Origin: Pseudomonas peradeniyensis
Lineage (GTDB): Bacteria > Pseudomonadota > Gammaproteobacteria > Pseudomonadales > Pseudomonadaceae
Assembly: GCF_014268935.2 (NCBI RefSeq)
Contig: NZ_JABWRJ020000001.1
Coordinates: 1,302,001 to 1,366,000, forward strand
Length of the DNA: 64,000 nucleotides
Direction of reading: 5' to 3'
The position numbers and the translations under genes are program-made. Shown in pieces: positions 8,801 through 18,966 of this stretch. Under the pieces are notes generated by a model that worked only from the letters and a program-made list of their open reading frames with translations, ran no database searches and was not told the DNA's origin. The first letter of the stretch is position 1; each line of letters starts with the position of its first letter.

Positions 8801-11800
8801 GCCTACAGCCCGGTGTTCCAGGTGCTGTTCGCCTGGGAGCAGGACCAGGGCCAGACCCTGGCCTTGCCCGGGCTGGACATCAGCCCCGTGCCGAGCAGCC
8901 AGTCGGTGGCGAAATTCGACCTGCAACTGGCCCTGAGCGAACGTGATGGCCAGATCGTCGGTGGGCTGGAGTACGCCAGCGGGTTGTTCGAACGCGCCAC
9001 CGTGGCGCGTATCGGCGAGTACCTGCGCCGCCTGTTGGAAGGCATGGTCGACAACCCCGGACAGTCCATTGCCACCCTCGAGCTGCTCGATGCCGCGCAG
9101 CGCGAGCAAGTGTTGGACCGCTTCAACCGCACCGTCCGCGACACAGCCGGCCAGCCGGATTGCATGGCGCGCCTGACGGCCATCGCCCGCCAGACACCGG
9201 ATGCCGTGGCGCTGGTGGCCGACGGGCAGTCGCTGAGCTATGCCGAACTGGACCGTGCAGCCAACCGCCTGGCCCAGCACCTGGTCGGCCTGGGCATCGG
9301 CCCCGAGCAGCGGGTGGGACTATGCCTGGAGCGCTCGGCGCAGATGGTCGTCGGCCTGCTGGCGATCCTCAAGGCCGGCGCCGGCTATGTGCCGTTCGAC
9401 CCGGCGTATCCGGACGAGCGCTTGGCCTTCATGCTCGCCGACGCCGCGCCGCGCCTGGTGCTGACCCAGGCCTCGCTGCGCCCGGGCCTGCCGCAGGCGG
9501 TCGAGCTGCTGTGCCTGGACGTCGACGCCGAGCGCTGGGCCGACTGCCCGGACAGCGAACCGCAGGTGACGGTCCATCCCGAGCACCTCGGCTATGTGCT
9601 CTACACCTCCGGCTCGACCGGCCGACCAAAAGGCGTCGCCCACAGCCGTCGGGCCCTGGACAACCTGATCGCCTGGCAACTGGAGGACGCGCCAACGCCA
9701 TGCCGCGTGCTGCAGTTCGCCTCGCTGAATTTCGATGTGTCGTTCCAGGAGATCTGCAGCACCCTGTGCCAGGGCGGCACCTTGCAGTTGATGAGCGAGG
9801 CTGAACGCAAGGACCTGGCCACCCTGCGTCCAACCCTGGTGGCCGAGGGCGTGGGGCGTGCGTTCCTGCCGTTCGCCGTGCTGCAACAACTGGCCGCCGT
9901 GACCGAGGCCGACGCGCCGATGCCGCCCGGCGGCTGCGAGATTGTCACCGCTGGCGAGGCGCTACAGGTCAATGACGCGCTGCGCGCCTTCGTCCGTGGC
10001 CTGGGCGGCACGCGACTGCGCAACCAGTTCGGGCCGACCGAGACCCATGTGGTCAGTCAGTTCAGCCTTGATTGCGCCGATGCCGAGCACTGGCCGGAGT
10101 TGCCCGCCATCGGCAAACCGATTGCCAATGCGCGTCTCTACGTGCTGGACGTCGACCTGAATCCATTGCCGGTGGGTGTCCCGGGCGAGCTGTATATTGC
10201 AGGCGACTGCCTGGCGCGTGGCTACCTCAACCGCCCACTCCTGAGCGCCGAGCGCTTCCTGCCCGACCCGTTCAACCCGCGGCCCGGCGCGCGCATGTAT
10301 CGCAGCGGCGACCTGGCCCTGTTGCAGGCCGATGGCAACGTGCAGTACCTGAGACGCGTGGACCAGCAGGTCAAGCTGCGCGGTTTCCGTATCGAGCTGG
10401 GCGAGATCGACAGCCTGTTGCGCCAGCAGCCGGGCGTGCAGGATGTCGCCGTGCTGCTGCGTGAAGACATTCCCGGCGATCCGCGCCTGGTGGCCTACGT
10501 GGTGGGCAGCGGCGATCCGCAAACCCTGCGCGCCGCCTTGCAGCGCCAATTGCCCGAGCACATGCTGCCCAGCGCCTGGGTCAGCCTCGCGCAGCTGCCG
10601 CTGACCCGCAACGGCAAGCTCGACCGCCAGGCGCTGCCGGCGCCCGAGCGTGGCGGCGCGGCGCATTTCGAGCCACCACGCAACGAGACCGAACGGCGCA
10701 TGGCCCAGGTCTGGGCCGAGGTGCTCAAGTGCGAGCGGGTCGGCATCCATGACAACTTCTTCGACCTGGGCGGCCATTCGCTGCTGGCCACGCGCCTGGT
10801 CTACGCGATCAACCAGCGCCTGGGCGCGCAGCTGTCGCTGAGCAGCCTGTTCCAGGCACCGGTGCTGATGGACCTGGCCGCGCAGGTCGGGGTGACGCAA
10901 GAGGCCCATGGCGAACGCCAGGGGCAGGCTCTGCAAGCCGACCCGGCCGGGCGCCATGCGCCGTTCCCGCTCACCGACATCCAGCAGGCTTACTGGTTCG
11001 GCCGTGAGGCCAGCGTCAGCCTCGGCGGGGTCAGCGCCCATGGTTACGAGGAGTGGCGCATCCCCGATTTCGATGTGCCGCGCTTTGAGACGGCGCTGAA
11101 CCGCATGATCCAGCGTCACGACATGCTGCGCGTGGTGTTCCTCGACGATGGCACCCAGCAGGTGCTGGAACAAGTGCCGGTTTACCAGCTGGCCCGCCGC
11201 GACCTGCGCGGCATGAGCGGCGAGGAAGCCCGGAGTGCCCTGATGGCTGTCCGCGAGCGCCAGTCGCACCAGGTGCTCGATGCCAGCCGCTGGCCGCTGT
11301 TCGACTTCAGCGTGTCGCTGCTAGATGACGGCATCAGCCACCTGCACATCAGCCTCGACGCCCTGGTGGTCGATGCCGCCAGCACGCAGATCCTGTCCCG
11401 TGAGCTGATGGGGTACTACCACGAGCCCGAGCTGGAACTGCCCGAGCCGGGCGTGACCTTCCGCGACTATGTGCTGGCCGAGCGCCGCTTGCGTGCCGAC
11501 TCGTCCTATGAACGCGCCCTGGACTACTGGCGCGGGCGGATCGAGACCCTGGCTCCCGCCCCGGACCTGCCACGGGTGTGCCAGCCGGAAAGCATCGCCA
11601 ACCCGCACTTCACCCGCCGCGACCGCGACATGCCGGCGGCGCAGTGGAGCCGGCTCAAGGCCATGGCCCGGCAGTTCGGCGTCACCCCGTCGGTAATGCT
11701 GCTGACCGCGTTCAGCGAAGTGCTGGCGTTGTGGAGCCGCCAGCCGTGCTTCACCCTCAGCCTGCCGCTGTTCAACCGCCTGCCGCTACACCCGCAGGTG

Positions 11801-14800
11801 GATGCGATCATCGGCGACTTCACCTCCCTGGTGCTGCTGGAAGTGGCCATCGACGGCAACGCCAGTTTCACCGACAAGGCCCGCGCCGTGCAGGCGCGCC
11901 TGTGGCAGGACATCGACCACTCGGTGGTCAGTGGCGTGCGTGTGCTGCGCGAGCTGTCCCAGGCCCGCGGCGTGCAGCAGACGGCGATGCCGATCGTGTT
12001 CAACAGCACCCTGTCCGAAGCGGCGCCGGAGCTGGCCGAGTTCAACCTGGGCGACGCCCTGGGCGCGACGCTGGAACACAGCATCACCCAGACCCCGCAC
12101 GTGTGGCTCGACCACACCCTGCTTGAACTCGAAGGCCGCCTGCTGTTCAACTGGGACAGTATCGACGCGCTGTTCCCCGAGGGCATGATCGGGCAGATGT
12201 TCGCCGCCTACAACGCGTTGCTCGACCGCCTGCTCGCCCCTGAAGCCTGGGCCGCCAGCACGCCGCAGTTGCTGCCCCAGGCGCGCCTGGCGCAGGCGCC
12301 GCCAGCGCCACGGGATCTGCCGTTGCTGCACGCGCTGTTCGAGCGCCAGGCCCTGGCCAGGCCACAGGCCATCGCGGTGCTGGGTGCCCGTGAGCTGAGC
12401 TACGGTCAATTGCGCCAGGAGGCCCGCCAGCTGGCTGCGCAGTTGCAATCCCGTGGCGTAAAGCCCAACCGACTGGTCGCCGTGGTGATGGAGCGCGGCT
12501 GGGAACAGCTGGTGGCGACGCTGGCGATCCTCTATGCCGGCGGCGCTTATCTGCCCATCGACCCAAACCTTCCCGGCGCGCGCCTGCGCCATATCCTCGA
12601 ACGCGCCGAGGCCAGCCTGGCGCTGACCCAGCCGTGCCTGCTGGAGCGGGTGGCGTGGCCGGCGCAGGTCACCGCGCTGCCGGTCAGCGACCAGCCGGAC
12701 AGCCCGGGCGAGCCGCTGCGCGACGTGCAGGTGCGGCCCGACGACCTGGCCTACGTGATCTACACCTCCGGTTCCACCGGCACGCCCAAGGGCGTGGTGA
12801 TCGACCACCAGGGCGCGGTGAACACCTTGCTGGACATCAACCGCCGCTTCGCCGTGGGCCCGCAGGACCGGGTGCTGGCCATCTCGTCGCTGAGCTTCGA
12901 CCTGTCGGTGTACGACTTCTTCGGCACCCTGGCGGCGGGCGCGGCGGTGGTCATGCTCGAACCGCAACTGAGCCTGGATCCCGCGCACTGGACCGCGTTG
13001 GTCGAACAGCACCGGGTCAGCCTGTGGAACTCGGTGCCGGCGCTGCTGGGCATGCTGGTGGAATACCTGGAGGGCGAGGGCAGGGTGCTGCCGGCTAGCC
13101 TGCGCCTGGCCATGCTCTCCGGCGACTGGATCCCGCTGGCACTGCCCGAACGCGCCCGGGTGTTGCGTCCGAGCTTGCAAATGATGAGCCTGGGTGGGGC
13201 TACCGAAGCGTCGGTCTGGTCGATCGGCTACCCGATCGACCAGGTCGATCCGGCCTGGCGCAGCATTCCCTATGGCCAGGCGCTGGATCACCAGCGTTTC
13301 CATGTGCTGGACGAGGCGCTGCAAGTGCGCCCGACCTGGGTCACCGGCCACCTGTACATCGGTGGCATCGGCCTGGCCAAGGGCTACTGGCGCGACGAGG
13401 CGCTGAGCGCCAGTAGCTTCTTCGACCATCCGCTGACCGGCGAGCGCCTGTACCGCACCGGAGACCTGGGGCGCCTGCTGCCGGATGGCAACATCGAGTT
13501 CCTCGGTCGTGACGACAACCAGGTCAAGGTCCAGGGTTATCGGATCGAGCTGGGCGAGATCGAGGCGGTGCTCAACCGCCACCCCGGCGTGCACAGCGCG
13601 GTGGTGCGCATCCTCGGCGAGGCCCAGGCGCACAAGCGCCTGGCCGGCTACGTGCTCAAGGCCGACCCGGCGCTGCAGGCCGGCGATTTCACCAGCTACC
13701 TGGCCGACAAGCTGCCGGCGTACATGGTGCCGGCGTCCTTCACCTTCGTGGAGGCCTGGCCACTGTCGGCCAATGGCAAGGTCGACAAGAGCCGCCTGCC
13801 CGAACCCGAGCAGGTCCGGGCAGGCGGCCTGGCGCTGGAACTCGAAGGGCCGCAGGAGCAGCGCCTGGTGGCCATCGTCGAGCAGGTGCTGGGCAGGGTG
13901 GGTATTGCCGCCGACGCCAACCTGCTGAGCCTGGGCGCCACCTCCATCGACATCGTGCGCATCAGCAATGCGCTGTCGAGCGAGCTGCGCTTCCGCCCCC
14001 ATGTGGCGAACCTGCTGGCGCAGCCGACCCTGCTCAACCTGCTTGCGCTGTACCGCCAGCGCCAGGAGCAGAGTGGGTTACCGAGTATCAGTGTCGACGC
14101 CGTGCTGGACGATCCGCAGCAGCGGGCGGCGTTCAAGGCCGAGCAGCGCGCACGGAGGCGCTTTGCCAGCGACACGCCGCAGGTGGCCCTGGCGCTGCCG
14201 GCCGATCCTGCTTTCGCCCGGCGCTACCGCGACTATCGCTCGGTGCGTCAGTACCTGGAACGGCCCATTGCCGAGCAGGCGTTCGCCGAACTGCTGGCGG
14301 TGCTGGCCCAGGGGCAACTGGACGGCGAGGCGAAGTACCTGTTCCCGTCGGCGGGGGGCGCGTACCCGATCCAGACCTACCTCTACATCAAGCCCGGCCG
14401 GGTGCTGGGCGTACCGGGCGGTGCCTACTACCACGATCCGCTCGGGCACCGCCTGGTGGCCACGGGCGCGGGCGAGCTCGACCCGGACATCTACGACTTC
14501 TTCGTCAACCGCCCGGTCTACGAGGGCGCGGCGTTCGCGCTGTTCTTCGTCGCCGACCTGGCGGCGATCCGTCCGCTGTACGGCGAGGGCAGCCATGACT
14601 TCTGCCTGATCGAGACCGGCGCCATGGCGCAATTGCTGACCATGGCCGCCGCCGACCTCGGGCTGGGCCTGTGCGGCGTGGGCGCGGTGGAGGAGCGCCA
14701 GCTCGCCTCGCTGTTCGACCTGGGGAGCAGCCATGCGCTGGTCTACTCGATGGTCGGCGGCCTGCGCGGGGGGAATGTGCCCCATTGCACGCAAACCGAA

Positions 14801-14854
14801 GCGCTCGCCATCACGGCACAGGACGACAACGACATGGAGGAATTCGAAGTATGA
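5867..14854 (+). CDS. Three-module NRPS with Cy and thiazole oxidase domains (NRPS1)
   Basis: 2995 residues. Domain order: A1 (about 35-530) - PCP1 (Ser584) - C (640-1070, HHIISDG at 771) - A2 (1105-1590) - PCP2 (Ser1638) - Cy (1695-2120, DxxxxD at D1831/D1836) - A3 (2150-2645) - PCP3 (Ser2693, in LGATSID) - Ox (2770-2980, McbC/SagB nitroreductase type, SAGGAYPIQTY). There is no condensation domain before A1, so this is a loading protein. Pocket residues as I read them: A1 DVADVGAID (two acidic residues; basic substrate, Arg-like), A2 DVQFVAQVV (Pro-like), A3 DLYNMSLVW (Cys). Cy plus A3(Cys) plus Ox predicts a thiazole. No epimerisation domain is present. The start is uncertain (5867 or 5879; no good Shine-Dalgarno). 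The stop overlaps the next start (ATGA). Confidence 0.93.
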   Translation: MAASMFDTTSSRGTAGAQPDVLPENWHHDAPFDADQCLHGLFEAQVRRAPQAIAVRFGEQALTYAELNAQANRLAHHLRTLGVGPDVRVGLCLARSPDMLVAVLAVLKAGGAYVPLDPGYPRARLAHMLADSAPAVLLSHGPARAALDGLAAASTRLDLDDSAAWAELASHDPDPRAIGLTPSHLAYVIYTSGSTGTPKGVMVEHRGLVALGAAWAQLYPLQAPLNHLQMAGFSFDVFSADLIRALGFGGTLVLCPRETLMDPPALFRLLCEAQVGFGDFVPAVLDPLLDWVEANGRDLAFLRTVVCGSDVWSAHSARRLRRLCGERVQLVQAYGVTEASIDSTCHELPAHEVADAVLPIGRPLANCRVYLLDTQGQASEEGELYLGGVGVARGYLNLPQLTAERFIDNPFVAGERLYRTGDLARLRGDGQLEFLGRGDQQAKLRGLRLELGEIEARLAQVPGVRQSLVLLRQDTPGEPRLVAYFAQQPGAGLSPAALREQLSEHLPDYMLPSAYVQLAALPLTANGKFDRVGLPAPDAAAFERRDYQAPQGALETSLAAIWGEVLGGARIGRDDHFFALGGHSLLVMRVLARVRQELGREAAPVALFENPRLVDFAKRLQASQDEARLPIEAVERTGAQTLSSAQRRLWFLAQMEGGNAAYHMPLNLRLKGALQVQALADSLDKLVARHEALRTTFLSVEGEGRQCVGAADQGMALVQLDLQGLPDATARLDALIEEEGARPFDLAKGPLMRACLARLAPDEHVLLLTQHHIISDGWSVGVLTRDLEALYGAAVQGIDATLPALPVQYVDYAAWHPRWLAGERLEGQRRYWQQALDGAPPLLTLATDHPRPTVQDYRGGFVPLMLDRELTTRLKALCGAHGCTLFMGLLSAWSLLLMRLSGQDDVVVGVPTANRPDPALDGLIGFFVNTLALRMTRSAAPTLEQWLRQARQVTVQAQAHQDLPFEQLVELLNPPRSLAYSPVFQVLFAWEQDQGQTLALPGLDISPVPSSQSVAKFDLQLALSERDGQIVGGLEYASGLFERATVARIGEYLRRLLEGMVDNPGQSIATLELLDAAQREQVLDRFNRTVRDTAGQPDCMARLTAIARQTPDAVALVADGQSLSYAELDRAANRLAQHLVGLGIGPEQRVGLCLERSAQMVVGLLAILKAGAGYVPFDPAYPDERLAFMLADAAPRLVLTQASLRPGLPQAVELLCLDVDAERWADCPDSEPQVTVHPEHLGYVLYTSGSTGRPKGVAHSRRALDNLIAWQLEDAPTPCRVLQFASLNFDVSFQEICSTLCQGGTLQLMSEAERKDLATLRPTLVAEGVGRAFLPFAVLQQLAAVTEADAPMPPGGCEIVTAGEALQVNDALRAFVRGLGGTRLRNQFGPTETHVVSQFSLDCADAEHWPELPAIGKPIANARLYVLDVDLNPLPVGVPGELYIAGDCLARGYLNRPLLSAERFLPDPFNPRPGARMYRSGDLALLQADGNVQYLRRVDQQVKLRGFRIELGEIDSLLRQQPGVQDVAVLLREDIPGDPRLVAYVVGSGDPQTLRAALQRQLPEHMLPSAWVSLAQLPLTRNGKLDRQALPAPERGGAAHFEPPRNETERRMAQVWAEVLKCERVGIHDNFFDLGGHSLLATRLVYAINQRLGAQLSLSSLFQAPVLMDLAAQVGVTQEAHGERQGQALQADPAGRHAPFPLTDIQQAYWFGREASVSLGGVSAHGYEEWRIPDFDVPRFETALNRMIQRHDMLRVVFLDDGTQQVLEQVPVYQLARRDLRGMSGEEARSALMAVRERQSHQVLDASRWPLFDFSVSLLDDGISHLHISLDALVVDAASTQILSRELMGYYHEPELELPEPGVTFRDYVLAERRLRADSSYERALDYWRGRIETLAPAPDLPRVCQPESIANPHFTRRDRDMPAAQWSRLKAMARQFGVTPSVMLLTAFSEVLALWSRQPCFTLSLPLFNRLPLHPQVDAIIGDFTSLVLLEVAIDGNASFTDKARAVQARLWQDIDHSVVSGVRVLRELSQARGVQQTAMPIVFNSTLSEAAPELAEFNLGDALGATLEHSITQTPHVWLDHTLLELEGRLLFNWDSIDALFPEGMIGQMFAAYNALLDRLLAPEAWAASTPQLLPQARLAQAPPAPRDLPLLHALFERQALARPQAIAVLGARELSYGQLRQEARQLAAQLQSRGVKPNRLVAVVMERGWEQLVATLAILYAGGAYLPIDPNLPGARLRHILERAEASLALTQPCLLERVAWPAQVTALPVSDQPDSPGEPLRDVQVRPDDLAYVIYTSGSTGTPKGVVIDHQGAVNTLLDINRRFAVGPQDRVLAISSLSFDLSVYDFFGTLAAGAAVVMLEPQLSLDPAHWTALVEQHRVSLWNSVPALLGMLVEYLEGEGRVLPASLRLAMLSGDWIPLALPERARVLRPSLQMMSLGGATEASVWSIGYPIDQVDPAWRSIPYGQALDHQRFHVLDEALQVRPTWVTGHLYIGGIGLAKGYWRDEALSASSFFDHPLTGERLYRTGDLGRLLPDGNIEFLGRDDNQVKVQGYRIELGEIEAVLNRHPGVHSAVVRILGEAQAHKRLAGYVLKADPALQAGDFTSYLADKLPAYMVPASFTFVEAWPLSANGKVDKSRLPEPEQVRAGGLALELEGPQEQRLVAIVEQVLGRVGIAADANLLSLGATSIDIVRISNALSSELRFRPHVANLLAQPTLLNLLALYRQRQEQSGLPSISVDAVLDDPQQRAAFKAEQRARRRFASDTPQVALALPADPAFARRYRDYRSVRQYLERPIAEQAFAELLAVLAQGQLDGEAKYLFPSAGGAYPIQTYLYIKPGRVLGVPGGAYYHDPLGHRLVATGAGELDPDIYDFFVNRPVYEGAAFALFFVADLAAIRPLYGEGSHDFCLIETGAMAQLLTMAAADLGLGLCGVGAVEERQLASLFDLGSSHALVYSMVGGLRGGNVPHCTQTEALAITAQDDNDMEEFEV

Positions 14855-17800
14855 ACGCCCATCAACTGCTGGCGTTGTTCGATCGCCATGGCGTGACCCT
14901 CGAGGTGGACGGCGACAAGCTGCGCTGCAAGGCGCCCAAGGGGTTTCTCGACGAGGCCCTGATGCAGGCGCTGAAGATTCATAAGCAAACGCTGATCGCC
15001 TTGCTCGCCGGATCCGACGACAACGCGCCGATCCCGCGTCGCCCCGATGACCAGACCCGTTGCCCGTTGTCGTTCTCGCAACGACAGCTGTGGTTCCTCG
15101 ACCAGCTGGAACCGGGCAACCCGTTCTACAACGTGCCCTCGGCGGTGCGACTCAAGGGGCGACTGGACGTGGCCGCGCTGGAACGGGCCCTTAACGCGCT
15201 GATCGAACGCCACGCGATTTTGCGTACCACCTTCGCCAACCTCGATGGCGAACCACAGCAGGTGGTGCACGCCAGCAAGCCGCTGAGCCTGGCCGTGCTC
15301 GACCTGCGCGGGCTGCCCGAGCCCGAGCGTCAGGCCCGCCTGACTGAGGCGGTCGACGCCGAGGCCCGTGCCCCGTTCGACCTGGCAAGCGGCCCGCTGC
15401 TGCGGGCACGGCTGGTGCGACTGGCTGACGAGGACCATGTGTGGTTGTACAGCGTGCACCATATCGTCGCCGATGGCTGGTCGATGGGGGTGATCCAGCA
15501 CGAGATCGCCAGCCTTTACAGCGACTTCCTGCGCGGCCAGCCGCCGAGCCTGGCTCCGCTGCCGGTGCAGTACGCCGACTACGCCTGCTGGCAGCGGCAA
15601 CGCCTGGATGGCGAGGCGCTGCAGGGCCAGATCGACTACTGGCGCCGCGCCCTGGGCGACGCGCCAGTGCTGCTGGACCTGCCCAGCGATCGCCCGCGTC
15701 CGCGGGTGCAGCGTTTTGTCGGCGCCACCTTCAGCTCGATGGTGGACGGCGACACCCTGGCCGAGCTCGAGGCGCTGGCCCGGCATACCCAGGGCACGCT
15801 GTTCAATGTGTTGCTCGCCGCCCTGGACGTGCTGCTGTGGCGCTACAGCGGCCAGCACGACCTGTGCGTGGGCACGCCGTTCGCCAACCGGGGCAGGGCG
15901 GAGCTTGAGCCGCTGATCGGACACTTCGTCAACACCCTGGTGATCCGCCAGCGGCTCGATCCGCAACAGACCTTCGCCGAGCTGCTGCGCGAGGTGCGGG
16001 CGAACATGCTGGAGGTCCATGGGCACCACGATGCGCCGTTCGACCGGGTGGTCGAGGCGCTCAATCCGCCCCGCGACCCCAGCCACTCGCCGCTGTTCCA
16101 GGTGATGATGGTGTTGCAGAACACCCCCGGCGCCACGCTGGCCATGCCCGGCCTGGCGCTGTCGGCCCATGGCACCGGCAGTGCCACGGCCAAGTTCGAC
16201 CTGGCCTTCGAGTGGGTGGTGCGCGACGGCGCGTTGCACCTGCTGGTCGAGTACAACACCGACCTGTTCGACCAAACCACCATCGAGCGCCTCAGCCGCC
16301 ACTACCGCCAGTTGCTCGCCCAGGTGGCCGCCGAACCCAAGCAGCCGCTGCACGCGCTGTCGCTGATGGATGCCGGCGAGCGCGAAAGGGTGCTGCATGC
16401 CTGGAACCAGTCGCCCGCCCTGCAGGCACCGATCGACTGCGTGCATCGCCTGGTCGAGACGCAGGCGGCGCGGCAACCGCAAGCCTGCGCGGTGGTGTTC
16501 GAGGGCCAGACCCTCAGCTATGCCGAGCTCAATGCCCAGGCCAACCGCCTGGCCCGCCACCTGCGCACCCTGGGCGTTGGGCCGGATGTCCGCGTGGCCG
16601 TGTGCATGGAGCGCTCGCTGGAACTGCCGGTGGCGCTGCTGGCGGTGCTCAAGGCCGGTGGTGCCTATGTGCCGCTGGATCCGGACTATCCGGTCGGGCG
16701 CCTGGGCCACATGCTTGGCGACAGCACCCCCGTGGCGCTGCTGACCCTGGGTTCGGCCCGGGCGACCCTGCACCAGGCCATGCAGGTGTGTGGCTGGGAG
16801 GCGCCGTTGATCGACCTGCAGGCCGACGCGCCCGGCTGGGCTGAACGGGACGGCGACAACCTGGCGCCCCACGAGGTGGGCGTGACGCCCGAGCACCTGG
16901 CCTATGTGATCTACACCTCAGGTACTACCGGCCTGCCCAAGGGCGTGATGGTCGCGCACCGTGGGTTGGCCAACCTGCTGGTCTGGTGCCTGGGCGTCTG
17001 CGGTGAGCCCGGGGCGATGCTGCACAAGATCCCGTTCGGCTTTGACGCCTCGGCCTGGGAGACCTTCTGGCCGCTGGCCACTGGCGGGCGGCTGGTGATC
17101 GCCCGGCCCGGCGGGCATTTCGAGCCAGGCTACCTGGCGCGGCGGGTACGCGAGCAACAGGTCACGGCCATGGTCTTCGTGCCGGCGATGCTGCAACTGT
17201 TCCTGGAGGTGGAGGAGGCCAGCCAGTGCCACGGCCTCACCGACGTGTTCTGCGGCGGCGGCGAGCTGACGCCGGCCCTGGCGCGGCTGCTGCGCGCTCG
17301 CCTGCCGCAGGCGCGGCTGCACAATGTCTATGGCCCCACCGAGACCACGGTGATCAACAGCATCTGGACCCTGGCGCCGGGCGATGAAATCCCGGCGTTG
17401 CGCCTGCCGATCGGCCGGCCCATCGCCAACAACCGCTTCCATGTGCTCGACGCCTTTGATGCCCCGGTGCCGCCCGGTGTCACCGGCCACCTGCATATCG
17501 GTGGGGTAGGCGTGGCCCGCGGCTACCTGGGGCTGCCGGCGCTGACCGCCGAACGATTCATCGACAGCCCGTTCGTGGCGGGCGAGCGCCTGTACCGCAG
17601 CGGCGACCTGGCGCGCTACCGCGCCGACGGCCAACTGGAGTTCCTCGGGCGCGACGACTTCCAGGTCAAGCTGCGTGGCGTGCGCCTGGAACTGGGCGAG
17701 ATCGAGGCGCGGCTGCAGGCCTTCCCCGGCATCGCCTCCAGTGTGGTGCTGATGCTCGGCGAGCAGGCCCAGCACCAGCGCCTGGTGGCCTGCTGCGTGA

Positions 17801-18966
17801 CGAGCGCCGCGCTGGACGAGCAGGCGGTACGTGCGTACCTGGCCGAAACCTTGCCCAGCGCCGTGCTACCCAGTGCCTACCTGTGGCTCGACGGCATGCC
17901 GCTCACCGCCAACGGCAAGGTCGACCGCCAGGCCCTGGCCGAGCGCGCGGACAATGACCTGGCGGCGCGCCAGGTCAACCTGAGCAGTCCCCGCGACCCT
18001 ATCGAGCTGGCCCTCTACCAGATCTGGAAAAGCCTGCTGCTGGCGCCGCAGATCGGCATCCGCGATAACTTCTTCGCCGTCGGTGGCACCTCCATCGCGG
18101 CGATCAAGATGGCCTACCAGATCGGCCAGGCGTTCAATGTCGAGGTCCCGGCCCGGGTGGTACTCGGCCATCCGACCATCGAAGCCTTGGGCGGTTGGCT
18201 GCGGGCCGGGTCCAGTATCCAGGTGGACAATGGCAACCTGATCACCTTCCGCAGTGGAGACGGGGAGCGCAACGTGGTGTGCATCCACCCGGCCGGCGGC
18301 ACCGCGTTCTGCTACCTGTCGCTGGCCAAGGTGCTGCCCGAGGCGGTCGGCGTGTACGGCGTGCAGTCGCCGGGGCTGAACCCCGGGGAGGCCACCGAAC
18401 CCACGGTCGAGGCGATGGCCGAGGCCTACCTGCGCCAGATCGAACCATTGCTGGAGCGGCCGCTGGTGCTCACCGGGCTGTCGTTCGGCGGCCTGGTGGC
18501 CTACGAGATGGCCCGGCGCCTGCGCGCGGCCGGGCGGACGTCGGTCAGCGTGGTGCTGCTCGACACCCAGGGCTCGGATGATCCGGCTTTTCGCGGACAG
18601 ATCGGCACCGTCGACATGGCCGAGTTCCGCGACAAGCTGGTGCGCTTCAACGGCATGTACCCCGGTATCGAGGACGCCCAGGTCGAGCGCTATTTCCACC
18701 TGTACAACCACAATCGCCTGGCCATGGCCGCCTATACCTGTCCGCCGCAGGCTGGGCGCGTGGTGCTGGTGCAGGCCCGCGAAGACCTGCCGCGTGGCCA
18801 GCTGCGCGTCTTGCGCGAATTCTGGCGGCGTCGCGCCGCCGACGGCTACCTGGCCACCCTGGTGCAGGGCGGTCATTGGGACATGCTCGAAAGCGCCGAG
18901 ATTCATCGGGTCTCACGGACGATCCAGCGCGAACTGCAACGTTTCGATGCCCAGGAGGGGAAATGA
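14851..18966 (+). CDS. Single-module NRPS with TubC docking domain and thioesterase (NRPS2)
   Basis: 1371 residues. Order: TubC_N-type docking domain (1-52, MNAHQLLALFDRHGVTLEVD) - C (70-500, HHIVADG at 203) - A4 (545-1030) - PCP (Ser1081, VGGTSIAA) - TE (about 1140-1365). The TE triad appears complete: Ser1211 in GLSFGG, Asp1238, His1342 in GGHWDM. The docking domain should receive the peptide from the oxidase-terminated NRPS1. The A4 pocket reads DAWVFGVVI, which is hydrophobic, but I cannot assign the residue. The TE would release a peptide of about four residues. It overlaps NRPS1 by 4 bp at the start and NRPS3 by 4 bp at the end (ATGA), so translation is coupled. Confidence 0.92.
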   Translation: MNAHQLLALFDRHGVTLEVDGDKLRCKAPKGFLDEALMQALKIHKQTLIALLAGSDDNAPIPRRPDDQTRCPLSFSQRQLWFLDQLEPGNPFYNVPSAVRLKGRLDVAALERALNALIERHAILRTTFANLDGEPQQVVHASKPLSLAVLDLRGLPEPERQARLTEAVDAEARAPFDLASGPLLRARLVRLADEDHVWLYSVHHIVADGWSMGVIQHEIASLYSDFLRGQPPSLAPLPVQYADYACWQRQRLDGEALQGQIDYWRRALGDAPVLLDLPSDRPRPRVQRFVGATFSSMVDGDTLAELEALARHTQGTLFNVLLAALDVLLWRYSGQHDLCVGTPFANRGRAELEPLIGHFVNTLVIRQRLDPQQTFAELLREVRANMLEVHGHHDAPFDRVVEALNPPRDPSHSPLFQVMMVLQNTPGATLAMPGLALSAHGTGSATAKFDLAFEWVVRDGALHLLVEYNTDLFDQTTIERLSRHYRQLLAQVAAEPKQPLHALSLMDAGERERVLHAWNQSPALQAPIDCVHRLVETQAARQPQACAVVFEGQTLSYAELNAQANRLARHLRTLGVGPDVRVAVCMERSLELPVALLAVLKAGGAYVPLDPDYPVGRLGHMLGDSTPVALLTLGSARATLHQAMQVCGWEAPLIDLQADAPGWAERDGDNLAPHEVGVTPEHLAYVIYTSGTTGLPKGVMVAHRGLANLLVWCLGVCGEPGAMLHKIPFGFDASAWETFWPLATGGRLVIARPGGHFEPGYLARRVREQQVTAMVFVPAMLQLFLEVEEASQCHGLTDVFCGGGELTPALARLLRARLPQARLHNVYGPTETTVINSIWTLAPGDEIPALRLPIGRPIANNRFHVLDAFDAPVPPGVTGHLHIGGVGVARGYLGLPALTAERFIDSPFVAGERLYRSGDLARYRADGQLEFLGRDDFQVKLRGVRLELGEIEARLQAFPGIASSVVLMLGEQAQHQRLVACCVTSAALDEQAVRAYLAETLPSAVLPSAYLWLDGMPLTANGKVDRQALAERADNDLAARQVNLSSPRDPIELALYQIWKSLLLAPQIGIRDNFFAVGGTSIAAIKMAYQIGQAFNVEVPARVVLGHPTIEALGGWLRAGSSIQVDNGNLITFRSGDGERNVVCIHPAGGTAFCYLSLAKVLPEAVGVYGVQSPGLNPGEATEPTVEAMAEAYLRQIEPLLERPLVLTGLSFGGLVAYEMARRLRAAGRTSVSVVLLDTQGSDDPAFRGQIGTVDMAEFRDKLVRFNGMYPGIEDAQVERYFHLYNHNRLAMAAYTCPPQAGRVVLVQAREDLPRGQLRVLREFWRRRAADGYLATLVQGGHWDMLESAEIHRVSRTIQRELQRFDAQEGK

